Positions 46,579 through 59,002 of a stretch of 64,000 bases of DNA are shown in pieces. Every line of letters starts with the position of its first letter. Positions within the stretch are counted from its first letter, which is position 1. The stretch comes from Montifringilla adamsi (taxonomy: Eukaryota; Chordata; Aves; Passeriformes; Passeridae), in contig JAGGNK010007559.1 of assembly GCA_017590115.1 (NCBI GenBank), positions 6,550,641 through 6,614,640 of the forward strand. Direction: 5' to 3'. The position numbers and the translations under genes are program-made. The notes beneath the pieces were generated by a model. It was not told the DNA's origin and made no database searches. It saw nothing but the letters and a program-made list of their open reading frames with translations.

Positions 46579-49500
46579 TTACAGTTCAGTGTCTACAATG
46601 ACATCTGGCTTCTCCAGCGTTTGTCGTCTCCTCTGGATGGCATCCACAATCTTTTTCCTGGGGCCCAAAGGGATATTGATGCTCTTCAGGTCATTGTCTG
46701 AACACAGCATGAGGGCCTCCAAGTCAATCTTTTCCTTCTTCAGAATGGAGATGAATTCAAACATGTGCAGGGAAGCCAGAAAAGTTTCCAAGGGGCTTGT
46801 GTCTGGTTCATCATCGTCGTCTAAGCCCAGCTCCACCTCATCCCAGGGCAGCTCCTCCGCGTTCCTCTCCTGCAGGCTGTTGGCACTGCCAATGCTGTCG
46901 TTGAGACTTGGCGAGCGCTGCAGGCGGCTCCGCAGTCTGACGCCCATCCCGTCGGTGCCGTCCTCCCCCGGCGCGCCCCCGTCCTCCCGGCCGATCCCGA
47001 AGAGCCCGCTGCTCACGTAGTTGCGCCGGAACACCATGGTGCCCAGCCCGGGACGGTTGAACAAGGAGTCGTGTCCGGAGTCAGTGCTGACCTCCGAGTG
47101 GGCCGAGTCCATGTGCAAACCTGGGTCGCTTATGGCACGGGAGACAGTGTCTTCATCCGTGAGGAACATGTCTCGGATATTGCGGCGAGTCCACTCCTTC
47201 GGGCTGGCGTACGTGCCCTGCTTCACAAACATGACGTCATTGCCCAGCTGCAGACCAGACAGAGAGCGCACGCTTTTCCTGCCATCCTCGTAGATCTTGA
47301 ATGTCCCGTCCACCTGCTTCTTCTTCTCTAGTTTCTTTTGTATTTTCGTCTTCCCCTTGGCTGTGCCATGGATGGTGGCTTGTGAGTATGGCAGGGAAGT
47401 CACCATAGACATGTGCTGGAACTTCTTGCTTAAGGTGCTGCTTGAATAGCTGGAAAAGCTCATGGTATCCGAATTATCTGACATCTCCTTTCTGTACCGT
47501 TTCTCCATCCTTTCGTGGTGCTTCTTCTGCAGCTTCACGCAGTCCTTAATCCTCCTCTCTGCATCCCGAAAGGCCTTGTCCTTCAGTTTGCTCACCAGCT
47601 TGGGGTTGAGGTTGCTCTGCTTGGCAGCAATCGAGTCCAGGTACCGCACACACTCCATGTGCCCCTTCATGGCTGCCATGTCCAGTGGGGTGTGGTAGTC
47701 ATTGTCCAGGCACCAGATGTTGGCCCCAAAGGAGATGAGGAAGGAGAGGCAGTTCAGGTGGCCATTGGCTGCTGCCAGGTGGAGGGGGGTGTTCCCCCAG
47801 ATGTCACATTTGTCTGGATCACCCCTAGGCAGCAAGAAAATCAGCTGTTTAGCATGCAGGGATTGATGACAGACTTCACTGAGATATTCCCAGCTATGCA
47901 GGGGCAAATCAGCACCATGAAGTGCTGACTCCTTGAAATACCAAGCTACGCTCCTATGGTTCCTGCAAATTAATTTTAAAGGGTTCTTCTGGAAGGGTGT
48001 GCTACTGACATGGAATCACGTGCCCCACCTGCAAGGCTGTGGCAATGTGACTTGAATTTAGGTCTCAAGAAAAATGTGTTCCCACATCAAACCAACTTCT
48101 GGAGAAAGGCAAGTCAGGTTCTGAATAGCCCAGAAGTGAGATACGGGTCTAATTCCATCTCAGACCTTAAGCTTGTTATAAAATTTCAAATCTCAAATAT
48201 CCTATTAAATTCTAGTCAGAGTCTGTCTTCAGAACTTGGCTTCATTCAGACTCTGTGGGGGAGCATGCCAAAATGCCTCTCTGCATGCCACATCCTGGGT
48301 TGGACACCTTGGGATCCCACCATGAAACATCCATCCTCAGCAATGGTTCTGCCATTGCTGCCATACCTTCCCACCCACCTGTTCCTTGGCACCTGGGGAA
48401 ATCTGCGGCACAAAGAGGAATGTTGGCAGGAGAGGATACGCTGATTTTGCTGTCATTGGCCTCGGCACTGGGGTTTTGTGGGGAATTTTGCTGTACCATT
48501 CTTGGTCTCCATAGCACAGCTGGAAGCACACTGGTATTAGCACATCCAGAGAATCCAGTTTCAGAGAAAGTGCAGATTAGGTTTCTGCACTCCTCAGGAG
48601 CCGGACACTGCCAGTAGCATCTCCATTCCCACTGTGCCAGCCCGTGCCCCAGCAAGCTGCTGGTGGGACACAACCACTCCTGCCTCCTGTGCCAGGACAA
48701 ACACAAACCTGGGATTCAAGGGAAGTCTGTCCTCCTGACATTCCTCTGTATTTGTGCTCAGGTGAAACGAGAGAGAGTTCACACCCCTGCTGGCACCAGC
48801 CCTCTCCTGAGCTGTGTGCTAATGATATGCAGCCAGCAGCAGTATCTGTCAACAGGGCACTCTCCCTCCGTGCACATGGATATGGCAAAGGCTTTTATTA
48901 AGGCTGGGCAGCTCCACCACCCTCAAGAGCAACTCCTCGTGGGCAGCAGGGTTCTGGCAGAGCTCTGGCTCAGCACAGCTCCTGCCTGTTCCCACACCAC
49001 CCTTTCAGTGAGTGCCAGAGGAACCCAGCACTGTTCCTCCCCCACACAGACCTCAGCTCCAATCCATGGTGACACCAAGAGTGCAGAAAGCAAATCACAG
49101 AATACAGAGAGTTGAAAGTGACCTATCAAGCATCATCAACTCCTTAATGCGTGTTTGAGACCTTCAGCAAGAGTTACTTAACTCCTTGCTGCTCTAGGGT
49201 CTGTGTTGACAAGAGCTGGGAGCAGCAGAACCCAGAACCCTCTCCCAGATCCCATGTGCTCTGAGCTATGTCTTGTCTGACTTCAAAGAGTCATAAAACC
49301 TCTTCAGGGAAAGGGCAGGAGACCACAGGAGCAGAGGGACTTCTTTGCCTTGATGCTTTGCACCTTCATCACTTTATGCTAATGCACAAACCCTGGAAAC
49401 AGCCTCATCGAGCACATTCATCCCCACACAGGGCCCCCCCTGCCTGCTTGGAGCAGTCCAAGGGGCAGCAGAGGCAGAGAGGAACTGCCCAGTCAGTGTA

Positions 49501-52500
49501 ATGCCAAGTTTGCAATCTTCACACTTTAGAAAAGCAATAAAGCCTGTCCAGAGGTTAAGCTGGACATTATTTGTGCCCAGAGCATGAACTTCCTAACTCC
49601 ACTCCCTGAAAGCTGCTGAGGTGCACTCAGCTTTCTCTGTGGGAGCACGAACAGCAACTCCATCATAAACGTTTTCACTAAATTCACAGAAACATAATAA
49701 GTACAACCTTGAGCTCATTGGCAAATTCAGCAGGTTTGAAACTCTGTAAAGCCAAAAAAAAACCCCACAGACCCTTCAGGACTTCTGAGCCAGAGCCTTT
49801 GACATCTCTTATAGAAGGAGAAAAATGTTTCAAAGATGGGTGATGAGGAGGGGGAAGGCAGGAGATCACAGGGTTGAGGAGCCATGAAGCCAAGAAAAAG
49901 AGAGAAGGGATCTGATAGTACTCTGGCAATGCCGAGTTTCCAGGAGCAGTAATTCCCCAGCCCTTGCTTCTACCCTCGTAGTGACATGTCCAGGCTGGGA
50001 AATGCATGGGGAGGATAAATATTTGATGAATTGCAAGAGAGGAGTAAATTATTCATGCTGGATTTAAAGAGCCAGTGAACCTGTTCCACATGGAACTGCT
50101 GGTGCTGGTGGAGAGCCTCCAGTGCATGAAGGGCTGCTGGTTTGTTTTGTGTGCTCTGAAAGGGCTCTTGTGTGCCTGGCATGTGTGGGCAGGTGAGCCA
50201 GGGCACCCCAGGGGTCCCAGTGTGTATGTGGACTCATGATGTGGACAGTGACTGAGCAGAGAACTCCCTGGAAACAGTCTTGCTCCCAAAACCAAGTGTG
50301 TGGCTGCTCAATCCGTCAGGTGCCTTTTGGAGCCTGTTCTTGGGTCTGCCTGGTTCAGGAGGCAGAGGGCAAAGCCAGGGAGGTCTTGGGGGTTCCATAT
50401 GTGAAAGTCCACTTTCCTCAGAAAGCGAGGGGAAAGAACGTCAAAACCAACTTTCCCTGGTCATTTCCACTCTCTAGAAAGAAGAGTATTAGGGCAAAAT
50501 TAGGTATCTTAGGCCCTCTGCCCTATAAATGTCTGCCGCAGGCGCTAAAAATGCATCAGAAGGAAAGAAGAACGGTGACTTGCAAAGTAGAGATGTTTGA
50601 TTCAACTCAGATAATAAACATGAGGCCCTCCCTCTGGCAGGTGTCTGGCTGAGCAAAACTTCACCTCCAGGGTGCTGCACATGAGGAGATGCTGACTGCA
50701 GGGTCCACTAAGTGGGAACATATTTTAATAACAGGTGTAAAGTGCAGCACTTCTCAGCTTCAAAGCGTTTTTGAGCACTTAGTCAACTCCTGTAATAATC
50801 ATTATTAAAACACTGTTAATTGGGCCCCTTAGGTGGACATGTGCATCTCTTGAGTCACTATGTTTGCACCATGACATGCATGCTCACTCCCTTCCTGCTG
50901 GTTTTTCCCCTCTGCTTCTCCCATAGGATCCCAATTAGCCAGGGAATCCAGTGGCACTTACATATGTTCTTCCCTGGCTGCATGTGTGAAGTTCCTCTGA
51001 TAGCAAAGGGCTGGCTCACTCTTGGCTCATGGGTGTGTGTGAGAAATTGGGCCCTCAGATCAGGAGCCAACTGGGTGCAGAGTGTCTCTGCTCCCATAAA
51101 ATGGTTTTGGATAGAGGAAGAGTGAAAAAAAAAATATTATGGCTTGAGGAACAATCCTCACTACCTTCAGCATAGTCAGTCAGGGCAATGATCCAAGCAA
51201 AGCCTAGAAAAGAGCAGAAAAGATGAGGTTTGGGGCTCAGAGCAGAGCTTTGGGTCCTGTACACCAACTTTTCCCCAGGTGGTAGCAGCCCAAGGATTCA
51301 ATTGTCCTCCAGGTTCAAATCCCCCAAAATCCAGCAGAGATGCTGCAGATGAGGGTCCTGCCAAGGCCCTTTCCCTCTTGTCCCAGCAGAAAGCCAGGCT
51401 GGCAGCTCTTGTCCAGGTGCTGTTTGTGCTGGGGCAGTGCCCAGGGCCACATCTCCTGGTTCAGCAGCTCAGCGTGCCCGGGGCTCACCCTCAGTGCCAG
51501 CAGCCAGCTCAGGTGCCGGAAGCCACGGAGCTGCACCAGTGCCCCACCCTGCTCCTCACCTTCCCGGCAGGTCATCCCAGGGAAGGTCCCCACCAACACG
51601 GCCAGCCTGCCCCAGCTCCCACGTGGCCTGCAGCCCTGTGGCGTGCAGAGGGTGCACATCACCTTCACGTGCCTTTGCTGCAACCTCCGCTGCAGCCCTG
51701 CCCCAGCTGGGGTGAGGGGATGCCCTCGAGCAGCCTGGCTGATGTCAGGAGCCACTGTCAGCCCCAAACCATGGCTGAGCCACTTGTCCCCTCTGCCATC
51801 CAAAGTATCTGTGCCCCCTGTTTTTGTAAGAAGGGAAAATGAGGACCAGCTCTGCTGAGCGGGGACCTGCAGGCACATCTCACTTCCACTCCAAGGAAGT
51901 CGTGGCTGATCCCAGCCAAGGCCCCCAGACCTGCCTATAACTGGAGCTGGACTGGTGCCTGCCACTGCCACAGCAGCCTAACGAACCACACTGAAGAATT
52001 ACTGTGTCTGAAAAGCTGCAATGCTAAATGCCAGCTTGCCTGCCTCTTCCCAGCCGTCATGTTAATTGAGTTTGTTTTCCTCACTGGAGACCAGCCAGGA
52101 GGAAGAAAAAGGCTTTTTGTGTGGCAAACAAGAAGGATGAGCCACTGCTGATCCCTCCATCCCAAACCCTCTCTCTGTCTGTTGCAAAGGGCACACAGAG
52201 GCACAGGCACATCCCCAGCTGGTAAGGACAGCACAATAATCCTTTTTCTTTACGCCTTCCATGTCAGTTGGGGCAACAAGCTTCCCTCAAGGATCTGCCA
52301 AAGGATTTCTTTCCCCCTCCTTGTTCCACAGCCTGACACCACAATCTACTGAACACATGTGGATGAGGCTCCTTCACTGATGACAGAGCCTACATGTGTC
52401 CATCAGCCTGGCATGACTATCAGAGCCATGATTTTGGCCCCCAGGAGCCCCCTCCCACAGCCCTGCTTTCTCAGGGTTCCTCTGGCCACCCTCACTAGGG

Positions 52501-55288
52501 CCTTTCATGGCACTCAATGTCCCATCTTGTTTGGGCACTGGTGCCACTGCCCAGCACTGGCAAGGAGATTTTGGTGTTTCTTGCTGTCCCAGGACTCCCC
52601 ACCATCCTCTGTGCTTTGAAATCCCTGTGCAACCCAGAAGGAGGCTCACCAGCCCCCCCAGAGCCTGAAGATGCCTCCCACCCCATCCCTGCATGGAGCC
52701 AGCCCAGCCCCAAAGCCTTCACTCCCCCGGATGCTGCTCCATGTCACAGTCCCGCACTCCCATCTCGTAGTGCAGGGCTCTCTGAACCAAAGGAGGAATA
52801 TTTTGGCAGCAGAGGCCAGAGATCAATTCTCTGACATTTTGGGATACTCAGGGGTCCTCCCTCTTGCCTCACAGTGGTTATAGTGCAGGTGTAGTAGTAG
52901 CATATATAACACAGCATTAAGTTTCATCTCTGAACAAAGCTTAAATACTGTGGCACATCATCCTGGGCACTGGCAGAAAATTACAGGGTCTGCCCTCAGG
53001 CTCTCCTGGGTCTTGCACAATTCCACTTCTCTGCCACCCTTGTCCCCAGGCTGGGGCTTTCCTGCCTTTGGCAGACACAAAGCCAGCTCCAAGGAGCAGG
53101 GCTGCCTCCATGCCAAGCACTTTGCTGGTCTCTCTGTGGCCCTGGGCAAGGATCTGACACATGGAGATGAATGCACAAATGCAAACACATCCTGCAGTCC
53201 CACAGCCACACACCTTGCTCCACCATCCATCATGTAAAGGGCACTGGGCTTTTGCCAGGCTATTTTCCTTGTCAGGAACAAATGTATATTAGGTTGTTAA
53301 TTAAACAGCAGCCAAGCTGCACTCGAACACGATTTGAGCCCACAAGGACCTTTTAATCCCATGTGAGTTTATAAAAGCAGCCCTTGGGCTTTGTGGAGAG
53401 GCAGAAACTGCTGGCTTGGAGGTGCTGCAGGGTGCCCTGTGATGGAGATGAGCAATATGAGGAGATACACTGATATAAAGAGATTATAAAGTAAAGGCTT
53501 TGCCTTTCTGGAGGGGCGTTCATCCACTGCTTGGGCCTTCCAGGTTGACTTTCTGGCCATCAGAGTCTTTGAAACCATTTTTAACTTCAGGCTCTCCCCT
53601 CAGCATTCCTCCCATGTCTCTCTGCTAGCCCTGGCTAGCAATTCCTGTCCTGACAGGAGCTCTGGACAGGTTTTTGCTGGGCACAGTCTTTCCTGGAGCA
53701 CACAAGGAGTCACAGAGCCCCAGCCAGGGAAGCATTCACAGGCTCTCAGCCCAGGACCTTCTCAGATGCTCCACTCAGAGCACCGTCTTGCTCTTTCCCT
53801 TCCAGACTCAGAAATAATCTTTTCCTGAACACACTCCTACTGCATCAAAGCCACTCTGTACACAGCCTTCAGACCAGGATCTGAAAGGAAATTATTTACA
53901 ATGAAAGGACAACCGTGGATGGAGGAGCTCTGCGTGTGAGCACAGCTGAGGGACTGGCTGAATGTTTTGCACAAGCAAACCAGACTGTCAGGACATGGCA
54001 AGAGCCCAGGAACAGGTGCAGTGGAGATGTGGCTGGTCAGGTAAAGGAGCTGCTAACACAGCCCAGGGTGGACAAAAAATCCCTGCATGGGAGCTGACAG
54101 GCCCAGCAAGCCCAGCATGGAGAAGTAAAGCCCTTTCAAGGAGGTGTGGTGTCCATCCAGGCTGCTGACCTCAGTACCATCCCGTAGTATTGGAAATACA
54201 TAAAATCAGCACCACCAATCTCTCAACACAAGGCAGAAGCCACTCCAGCTTGGATGGCTTTAAAAGAGGTGCTCAGGAGAGCTACTGGAGCAGAAGGAAG
54301 CACTGGGCTGTGTCTTTGGGGGGTTAGTTAGAACTGTGGAGTCACAGACTGCTCCAGAGAGAGCTAGGGATGGCAGGTCTTGCTTTAGCACAGACCTTGT
54401 GTGGTTCCCCCAACACCAAGGTGTAAATCCCTCCAGTCTAAGTCCCATTAATCCCACTCCCACCTCTCCACCACATCCACATTTAGGAAACAAGAAATTC
54501 TTAAGATTTGGCAGCCCAGGGTGAGGTACAGAGAGACAGACCAGTGTGGAGCAGGCCCTGTGGGGGAGACTGGGCTTAAAGAAATCTGCTCTTGGAAAAC
54601 CTGAATTTCCCAGGCTCCAAGTGTACAACAAGCTGCCCAGGGAGATACTGAGCCCTTGCTTTGGGTAAAACAGACAAGTGCCATGCACTGCCAGCTGGCA
54701 CTGCACACATGCCTCTGCGAGCGTTCTTGGGACAGAGGGAGCAGTTATTTTCTCTACCTCCTCACTTAAAAGGGCTTTTTTCATGTCAGCAACACAATGT
54801 GTTTATCTTTACAGGACCTGTAAAAGATCACAAAGCACTTGGAAGGGGGAACTCATCCCTGCCCAGGGTGCTGCAAGCAGGCTGGGGACAGGAGCACTTA
54901 TAGGGTCAGAGGAGCTGGGAAAACACAGAGCAGTTATCAGGAGGGTTGGATTAGATTCAAAGCACCACAAAGAAAAGTAACAGCAGGGAGGACAGGAGCA
55001 GGGGTCTTGTAGAGAGAAGCCATAATTTTGTGGGGCACACTGACCTGGGAGCAGAGAAGGGGGAAGAAGGGGGTCCCAGCTGCTCTGCTCCGCAGACCAG
55101 CACCGTGCCCTGGCCAGCACTCACCCTCTGCTGACAATGAGGCGCAGGGCGTCCAGGTTGCCGTGGTAGGCGGCCCACAGGGTCGGGGTCATGCCATCCT
55201 CGTCCGGCGAGTTCAGGTCCTTCTTGGTGGCTTCCTTCAGCAGGTCCAGGTAGCCGTCCCGGGCGGCTCGGTGGTACTGGTCGTTCAT
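46579..55288 (-). CDS. USH1G: USH1G / SANS, ankyrin-repeat and SAM scaffold protein; complete, two coding exons, 469 aa
   Basis: Scaffold of the Usher type 1 complex at hair-cell stereocilia tips and photoreceptors; it links harmonin, myosin VIIa and other partners (family knowledge). Exon 1 is 55288-55125, ending GG|GTGAGT; exon 2 is 47824-46579, after TTGCTGCCTAG and ending TAA. They join within Gly55, 1,410 nt in all. The N terminus [20 protein letters not shown] matches human SANS almost exactly. Ankyrin repeats span about 31-125, a charged coiled region ([20 protein letters not shown]) follows near 150-175, then a serine-rich central region. A SAM domain covers about 397-458 ([10 protein letters not shown]... 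IPLGPRKKI), and the PDZ-binding tail is DTEL. Human is recalled as 461 aa. The start ATG has A at -3. Unusual points: an upstream ORF ends on the start codon, and the stop overlaps a consensus splice donor. The gene is divergent from OTOP2. Confidence 0.97.
47825..55124 (-). other. USH1G: USH1G intron 1 (7.3 kb)
   Basis: Intron with good donor (GTGAGTG) and acceptor (TTGCTGCCTAG). It contains a CR1-like fragment near 49.09 kb, AT-rich patches near 50.02-50.08 and 50.72-50.83 kb, and a GC-rich segment at 51.28-51.97 kb that is open in several frames on both strands. No additional USH1G exon was recognised. Confidence 0.7.
49085..49190 (-). mobile_element. CR1-like LINE 3'-end fragment (weak)
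   Basis: On the plus strand the string AATCACAGAATACAGAGAG followed by TTGAAAGTGACCT and CATCATCAACTCC resembles, from memory, the reverse complement of avian CR1 3' ends. The element would be a degraded minus-oriented copy. Boundaries are approximate. Confidence 0.45.
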
Positions 55289-55485
55289 GGTGCCAAGGGG
55301 TCCCCGGGCCAGCACATGGGTGCCCGGGGGGTCCAGAGCATGGGCACGGCCGTGGGGCAGCTGCCAGGAGGGCCCCACCGGCCTCGCACAGCTCCGGGAC
55401 ACCTGAGAAGTCCCGGCCGCGGAGGCAGGAGCGTTCCAAGCGCAGCCAGCCAGGCTCCACAGCGCTTCCCCTGGGTCCTAAGCAT
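55285..55485 (-). CDS. Upstream ORF (66 codons) overlapping the USH1G start as ATGA
   Basis: In the GC-rich leader of USH1G an ATG at 55485 opens a 66-codon frame in a different phase from USH1G. It contains three ATG codons in all, the last ten codons before its end, and stops with TGA at 55287-55285, sharing bases with the USH1G ATG (55288-55286). If transcription starts upstream of 55485, ribosomes would terminate exactly on the main start codon. The peptide is Arg/Pro/Leu-rich and resembles nothing known, so the effect, if any, is more likely regulatory. Geometry is seen directly; translation is inference. Confidence 0.35.
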   Translation of the reverse strand: MLRTQGKRCGAWLAALGTLLPPRPGLLRCPGAVRGRWGPPGSCPTAVPMLWTPRAPMCWPGDPLAP

Positions 55486-55560
55486 CCTCCGGCCGCGGCG
55501 GCTCCTTGGAGCACGCACCAGCTCCACGGCACATTAAAAGCTCCAGTTAAGCAGCGTCGC
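55289..55560 (-). promoter_or_regulatory. USH1G: USH1G leader and promoter-proximal CpG-rich region
   Basis: This short CpG-rich segment lies directly upstream of the USH1G start and fades into AT-richer sequence beyond about 55.56 kb. It probably holds the 5'UTR and core promoter. No TATA box was identified. The OTOP2 start codon is 3.7 kb away in the opposite direction, so distal elements may be shared. Confidence 0.5.
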
Positions 55561-58500
55561 TCTGTTGGGCTCAGCACGGGGTCACACAGCAACAATTCAC
55601 CAGGTTCACGTGTCCCCAAAGCAGAGCAGGTGGCACACAGGCTGCTGGTTGTCTCCTGCCCAATATGCCCCTGTTCCACAGCTACCCCATCTCAAGCAAG
55701 GGGCAGCTGTAGCCTGAGGAGGAAGAGGGGGTCAGTGGAGCACAAGCCCCCACGGCCTCCACTCACAGCCCTGTCAGAGCGGGGACCTGGATGGATAATC
55801 CTGCTCTGTGTGGAGTTGGCTAGGAGCAGTTTGGTGACTGATTTCAAAGTAATACCAGGGGTGTTCACAGCTCAGCTCTTCCTCACTAAAAAAATCCCCC
55901 CAAAACATTTATTTATTTATTTATTTATTTATTTATATCTCTCCCTAGTGTCACTAGGAAGACAGCAGCAGACCCAGACACCATCCCTATCCCGCATCTA
56001 CCCTGCCTATACCCACAGAATTCTGCTTTCCAAGGAACTGCACGACAAACTGTGCAACGGGAATCTGATAAACCAAGGGAACTATAAGGGCTGGAAACGT
56101 TCCCTTTCTCACCTCTTTTCCCTTTCTGGAGCATAAAAAAAGCCCCCAAACCCTGTGTGTAACTCGGTACTTCCTGCGATGTGCAGTGCCTGCAGTGTCC
56201 GGCCTCCGGTGTCTTTTATGCTGACACAGAATTCCCGGCTGTGTGAGCCCCTCGGGGAGCTGGACAGCCCCAGGCAATTCTCCAGCACAGCGTTCCCGGT
56301 TCCCGGGCACCCTCTGCTGTCGGAAAGATGGAGCCAAGCCTGGATGTTGACCGAAGCACGAAGCTGTCCCAGTACATTACACCCAAGGGTGAATCGGTGG
56401 ATTGTATCCCGTGGGACATGGTGACATGGAGGAGGAATTTCCTGCTACTCTCTTGTTCATTTTAGCTGTAATGTCCTGACTCTGGAGATCTCCAGGGCGG
56501 GACCCTATGTGTCACCAAGGCCCTGGACAGGCACAGGGTTTGGAGAGGGTGAACAGAGCCATCGGATGGGTGAGAAATGGGAGGAGAGTGGAAAACTGGG
56601 GAAAGACTGTAAGACAGCATCAGGGGGGCTTGGAGGCAATGAGCAGAGAGGAAGTAAATGAGAAAGGCAGCTTATTTTTGTAAAGGTTAAAAAAAAAAAA
56701 TGCCCCAAGAGAGGAGGGTGGCCCTAAAGCAGTGCCAGGTGCACCCACGCAAGCTGCAGTGATTAATCCCTGGGTGGCTGACACAGAGTCAGCATCCCGG
56801 CTGCCCGGGGACACCTGGAAGTGCATCAGAGCCAGAGTCTGCTCCCTGCGGGGTTTGCTCACCTCAGCAGGTTCATTTGCACCGGCTCAGCCTCCCTGGG
56901 CAAGTCCTGATGGCATGCAGTAGCCACTGAGGTTTTTGTTGCTGGGATCCTTGCAGCACAGTAACGTCTGCAGTTCATTACCGACGTTATTTAATGATTC
57001 GTGTATTGTTACTAATTAAATTTGTTGCGCCGTACGGTGGCTGCCAGGGGGACTGGGAGCATTGCCCGAGGCAGTAAACACTCTTTCCTCTGTTGCTGGC
57101 TGGGAAGGACAAAAGAGGCACGGTAAAGCAGCGCGTTTAGCCCGAGGGGCCTCTGAACCTCTGTCCTCTGCAAAACATCATCATCAGCTCGGATTTACTT
57201 CTGGGCTTCTCCTGGGAAAGGCCGCAGACTGAGAAGAGATGAACCACTCGCCCCAAGAGGAATCGCTGTGGCTCGGCAGAGGCCAGGCAGGGCAGAGCTG
57301 CACGGCAGGGACACACCGGGCTCTCCCTGGGCTCTCCTTCCCCATCCCACACAGTTCAGTTTGCTGTCCTGCAGCGCGGCAAGAAGGACACAAGCGGCCA
57401 GGAATGGGACTGAGAAAACACACAGCAAATGGCCCCAGATCTGTGCTTGCCCTGAAGGGGGAAAGCAGCAGAGACATCTCCAACAGAGGCATTTCAAGGA
57501 CTAAAACTTGCCCCCATCCACCCAGAACTGCCGTGGGACTCCTATAGCTTCCCCACAAAACATAGCTGGGTGAAAGAGACCTTGAGCAGAAACTGTTCCC
57601 TTACCAGACAAACATTCAAATCATACCTGCCCTGTGGTTTGTGACATGGTTACTCCTTGGAAGGACAGGAGTTAAGGTCCTGAGGTCCAGAGAAAGGTGA
57701 TCCTACCCTGAAAAGTCAAAGGCAGTGCGTCAGCAAAGGAGAACACAAATTCCAGTCCCTAAATCCTGCCCTTCTCTAGTGCTAAATCTTCCTCGTTGAT
57801 GACAGCATGGGTGGGAAAGGATTGAGTTACCATGGCACTGAGCAGGTACAAATGCAAATTTCTTCCTTTTCCTCAAGAACCTTCGAGGCTTGGAGTGGAC
57901 TGATTTGAATAGCTCAGGGTGGGGCGCAGTGTTTGTTCTGCTCCAGTAAGCGGAAAGCCAAGCACAAGTTCATCACCTAAACCATCTCCTCTCAAGGGAA
58001 GAGACCTCATGCATGTAGGGAGATGGATTTGGTAGGGTGGCCTTGCTCTGTGGTGGCCATAACCCTGTGACCGAGCAGTCCATGCCATGCTTAGTGGTGT
58101 TGTCAGCTCAGGCTCTTGCTAGGTAAATAACCCTTATCTTCTCATCTCTTTCCAGCTTCCCCAAAATCAGCTATTGCACAAAATGGATCACATGAGTTTC
58201 TCTGAGAAGCCCACAAAGCCCTGCTGTCAGCTCCAGATATGGTATAAATTACAGAGACGTCCCAACACGTATAAATTCTTCAACTGACCAAGCTGCAGCA
58301 ACAGGGAAACTTCTCAGCCTGGCAGGAACAGAGATTTGGATCCCAGGCAGCAAAACAGGTTGGTGGAATGGCTTTGTTTGGATGGTTAATTCACTTTATT
58401 TCAGGCTTTTCACTGAGAATGAATGAAATGCCAAACTTGGCACAGGCAAGGGCCTTTAGAGGGCGTGACAACTCAGGTAGTTCACACCCTTCCTGCAGGA

Positions 58501-58960
58501 ACTGCTAAAAATTATGATGTGATAGTCCAAAGATTCCCGGGGATTTCTTACCTTTTGGTGGCCTGTTCTTCAGCAAGGAAGTATAACAATTTCTCAGAAT
58601 ATTTAATGTTTGACATTTAGAATTTAAACCACACTGGATGTTTGCCCCAGGATATTTGATCCTGTGAGTGCTTTTTGGTGCTTTTCCAAATCTTGCATCA
58701 ACAAACACGTAAATGTTGTGTGACCAATTAAATACACTTTGTTAAAATTACCTGGGGTCTTCCTGAGCAAGAGCATCTTAAGTAAAAAAAGCCATCAGGG
58801 AACCAGGAAAGGAAAGTTTGAAAATGAGCTCACCCTTCTTCTTGCACTCCCTGTCTCAGCCTTCCCTGTTCCTGTGATCCATCCTGTGCTCCTCATCACG
58901 TGTCCTGCTTTGGCCCAGTCCTGGGCTGTTACAAATGCACCTCTCACTCATGGGCCTCTC
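55561..58960. other. Intergenic region between divergent USH1G and OTOP2
   Basis: No coding exon recognised. It contains an ATTT tetranucleotide run (55907-55936), a distinct AT-rich block at 56960-57045 with several homeodomain-type cores, and AT-rich sequence at 58.50-58.76 kb just upstream of OTOP2. Promoter and untranslated exon(s) of OTOP2 are expected here but could not be placed. Confidence 0.55.
55907..55936. repeat. (ATTT)n microsatellite
   Basis: About seven tandem ATTT units after ACA, ending in ATATC. Located just upstream of USH1G. Confidence 0.92.
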
Positions 58961-59002
58961 TTCCTAGCAGTGCTGACCCTCAGGCAGAGCCTTGGCTGAA
59001 CC

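Noticed and set aside
51340..51858. Weak resemblance of cysteine spacing (two CP pairs, then CNLRC) to the p53 DNA-binding core
   Set aside because: The match needs a frame change, about 50 missing bases and relies on a handful of residues. The hallmark segments between them are absent, so chance similarity in GC-rich DNA is more likely.
54230..54290. Possible CR1 or other LINE fragment (GCTTGGATGGCTTTAAAAGAGG)
   Set aside because: Similarity is to a short remembered stretch only, with no consistent flanks, so it was not annotated.
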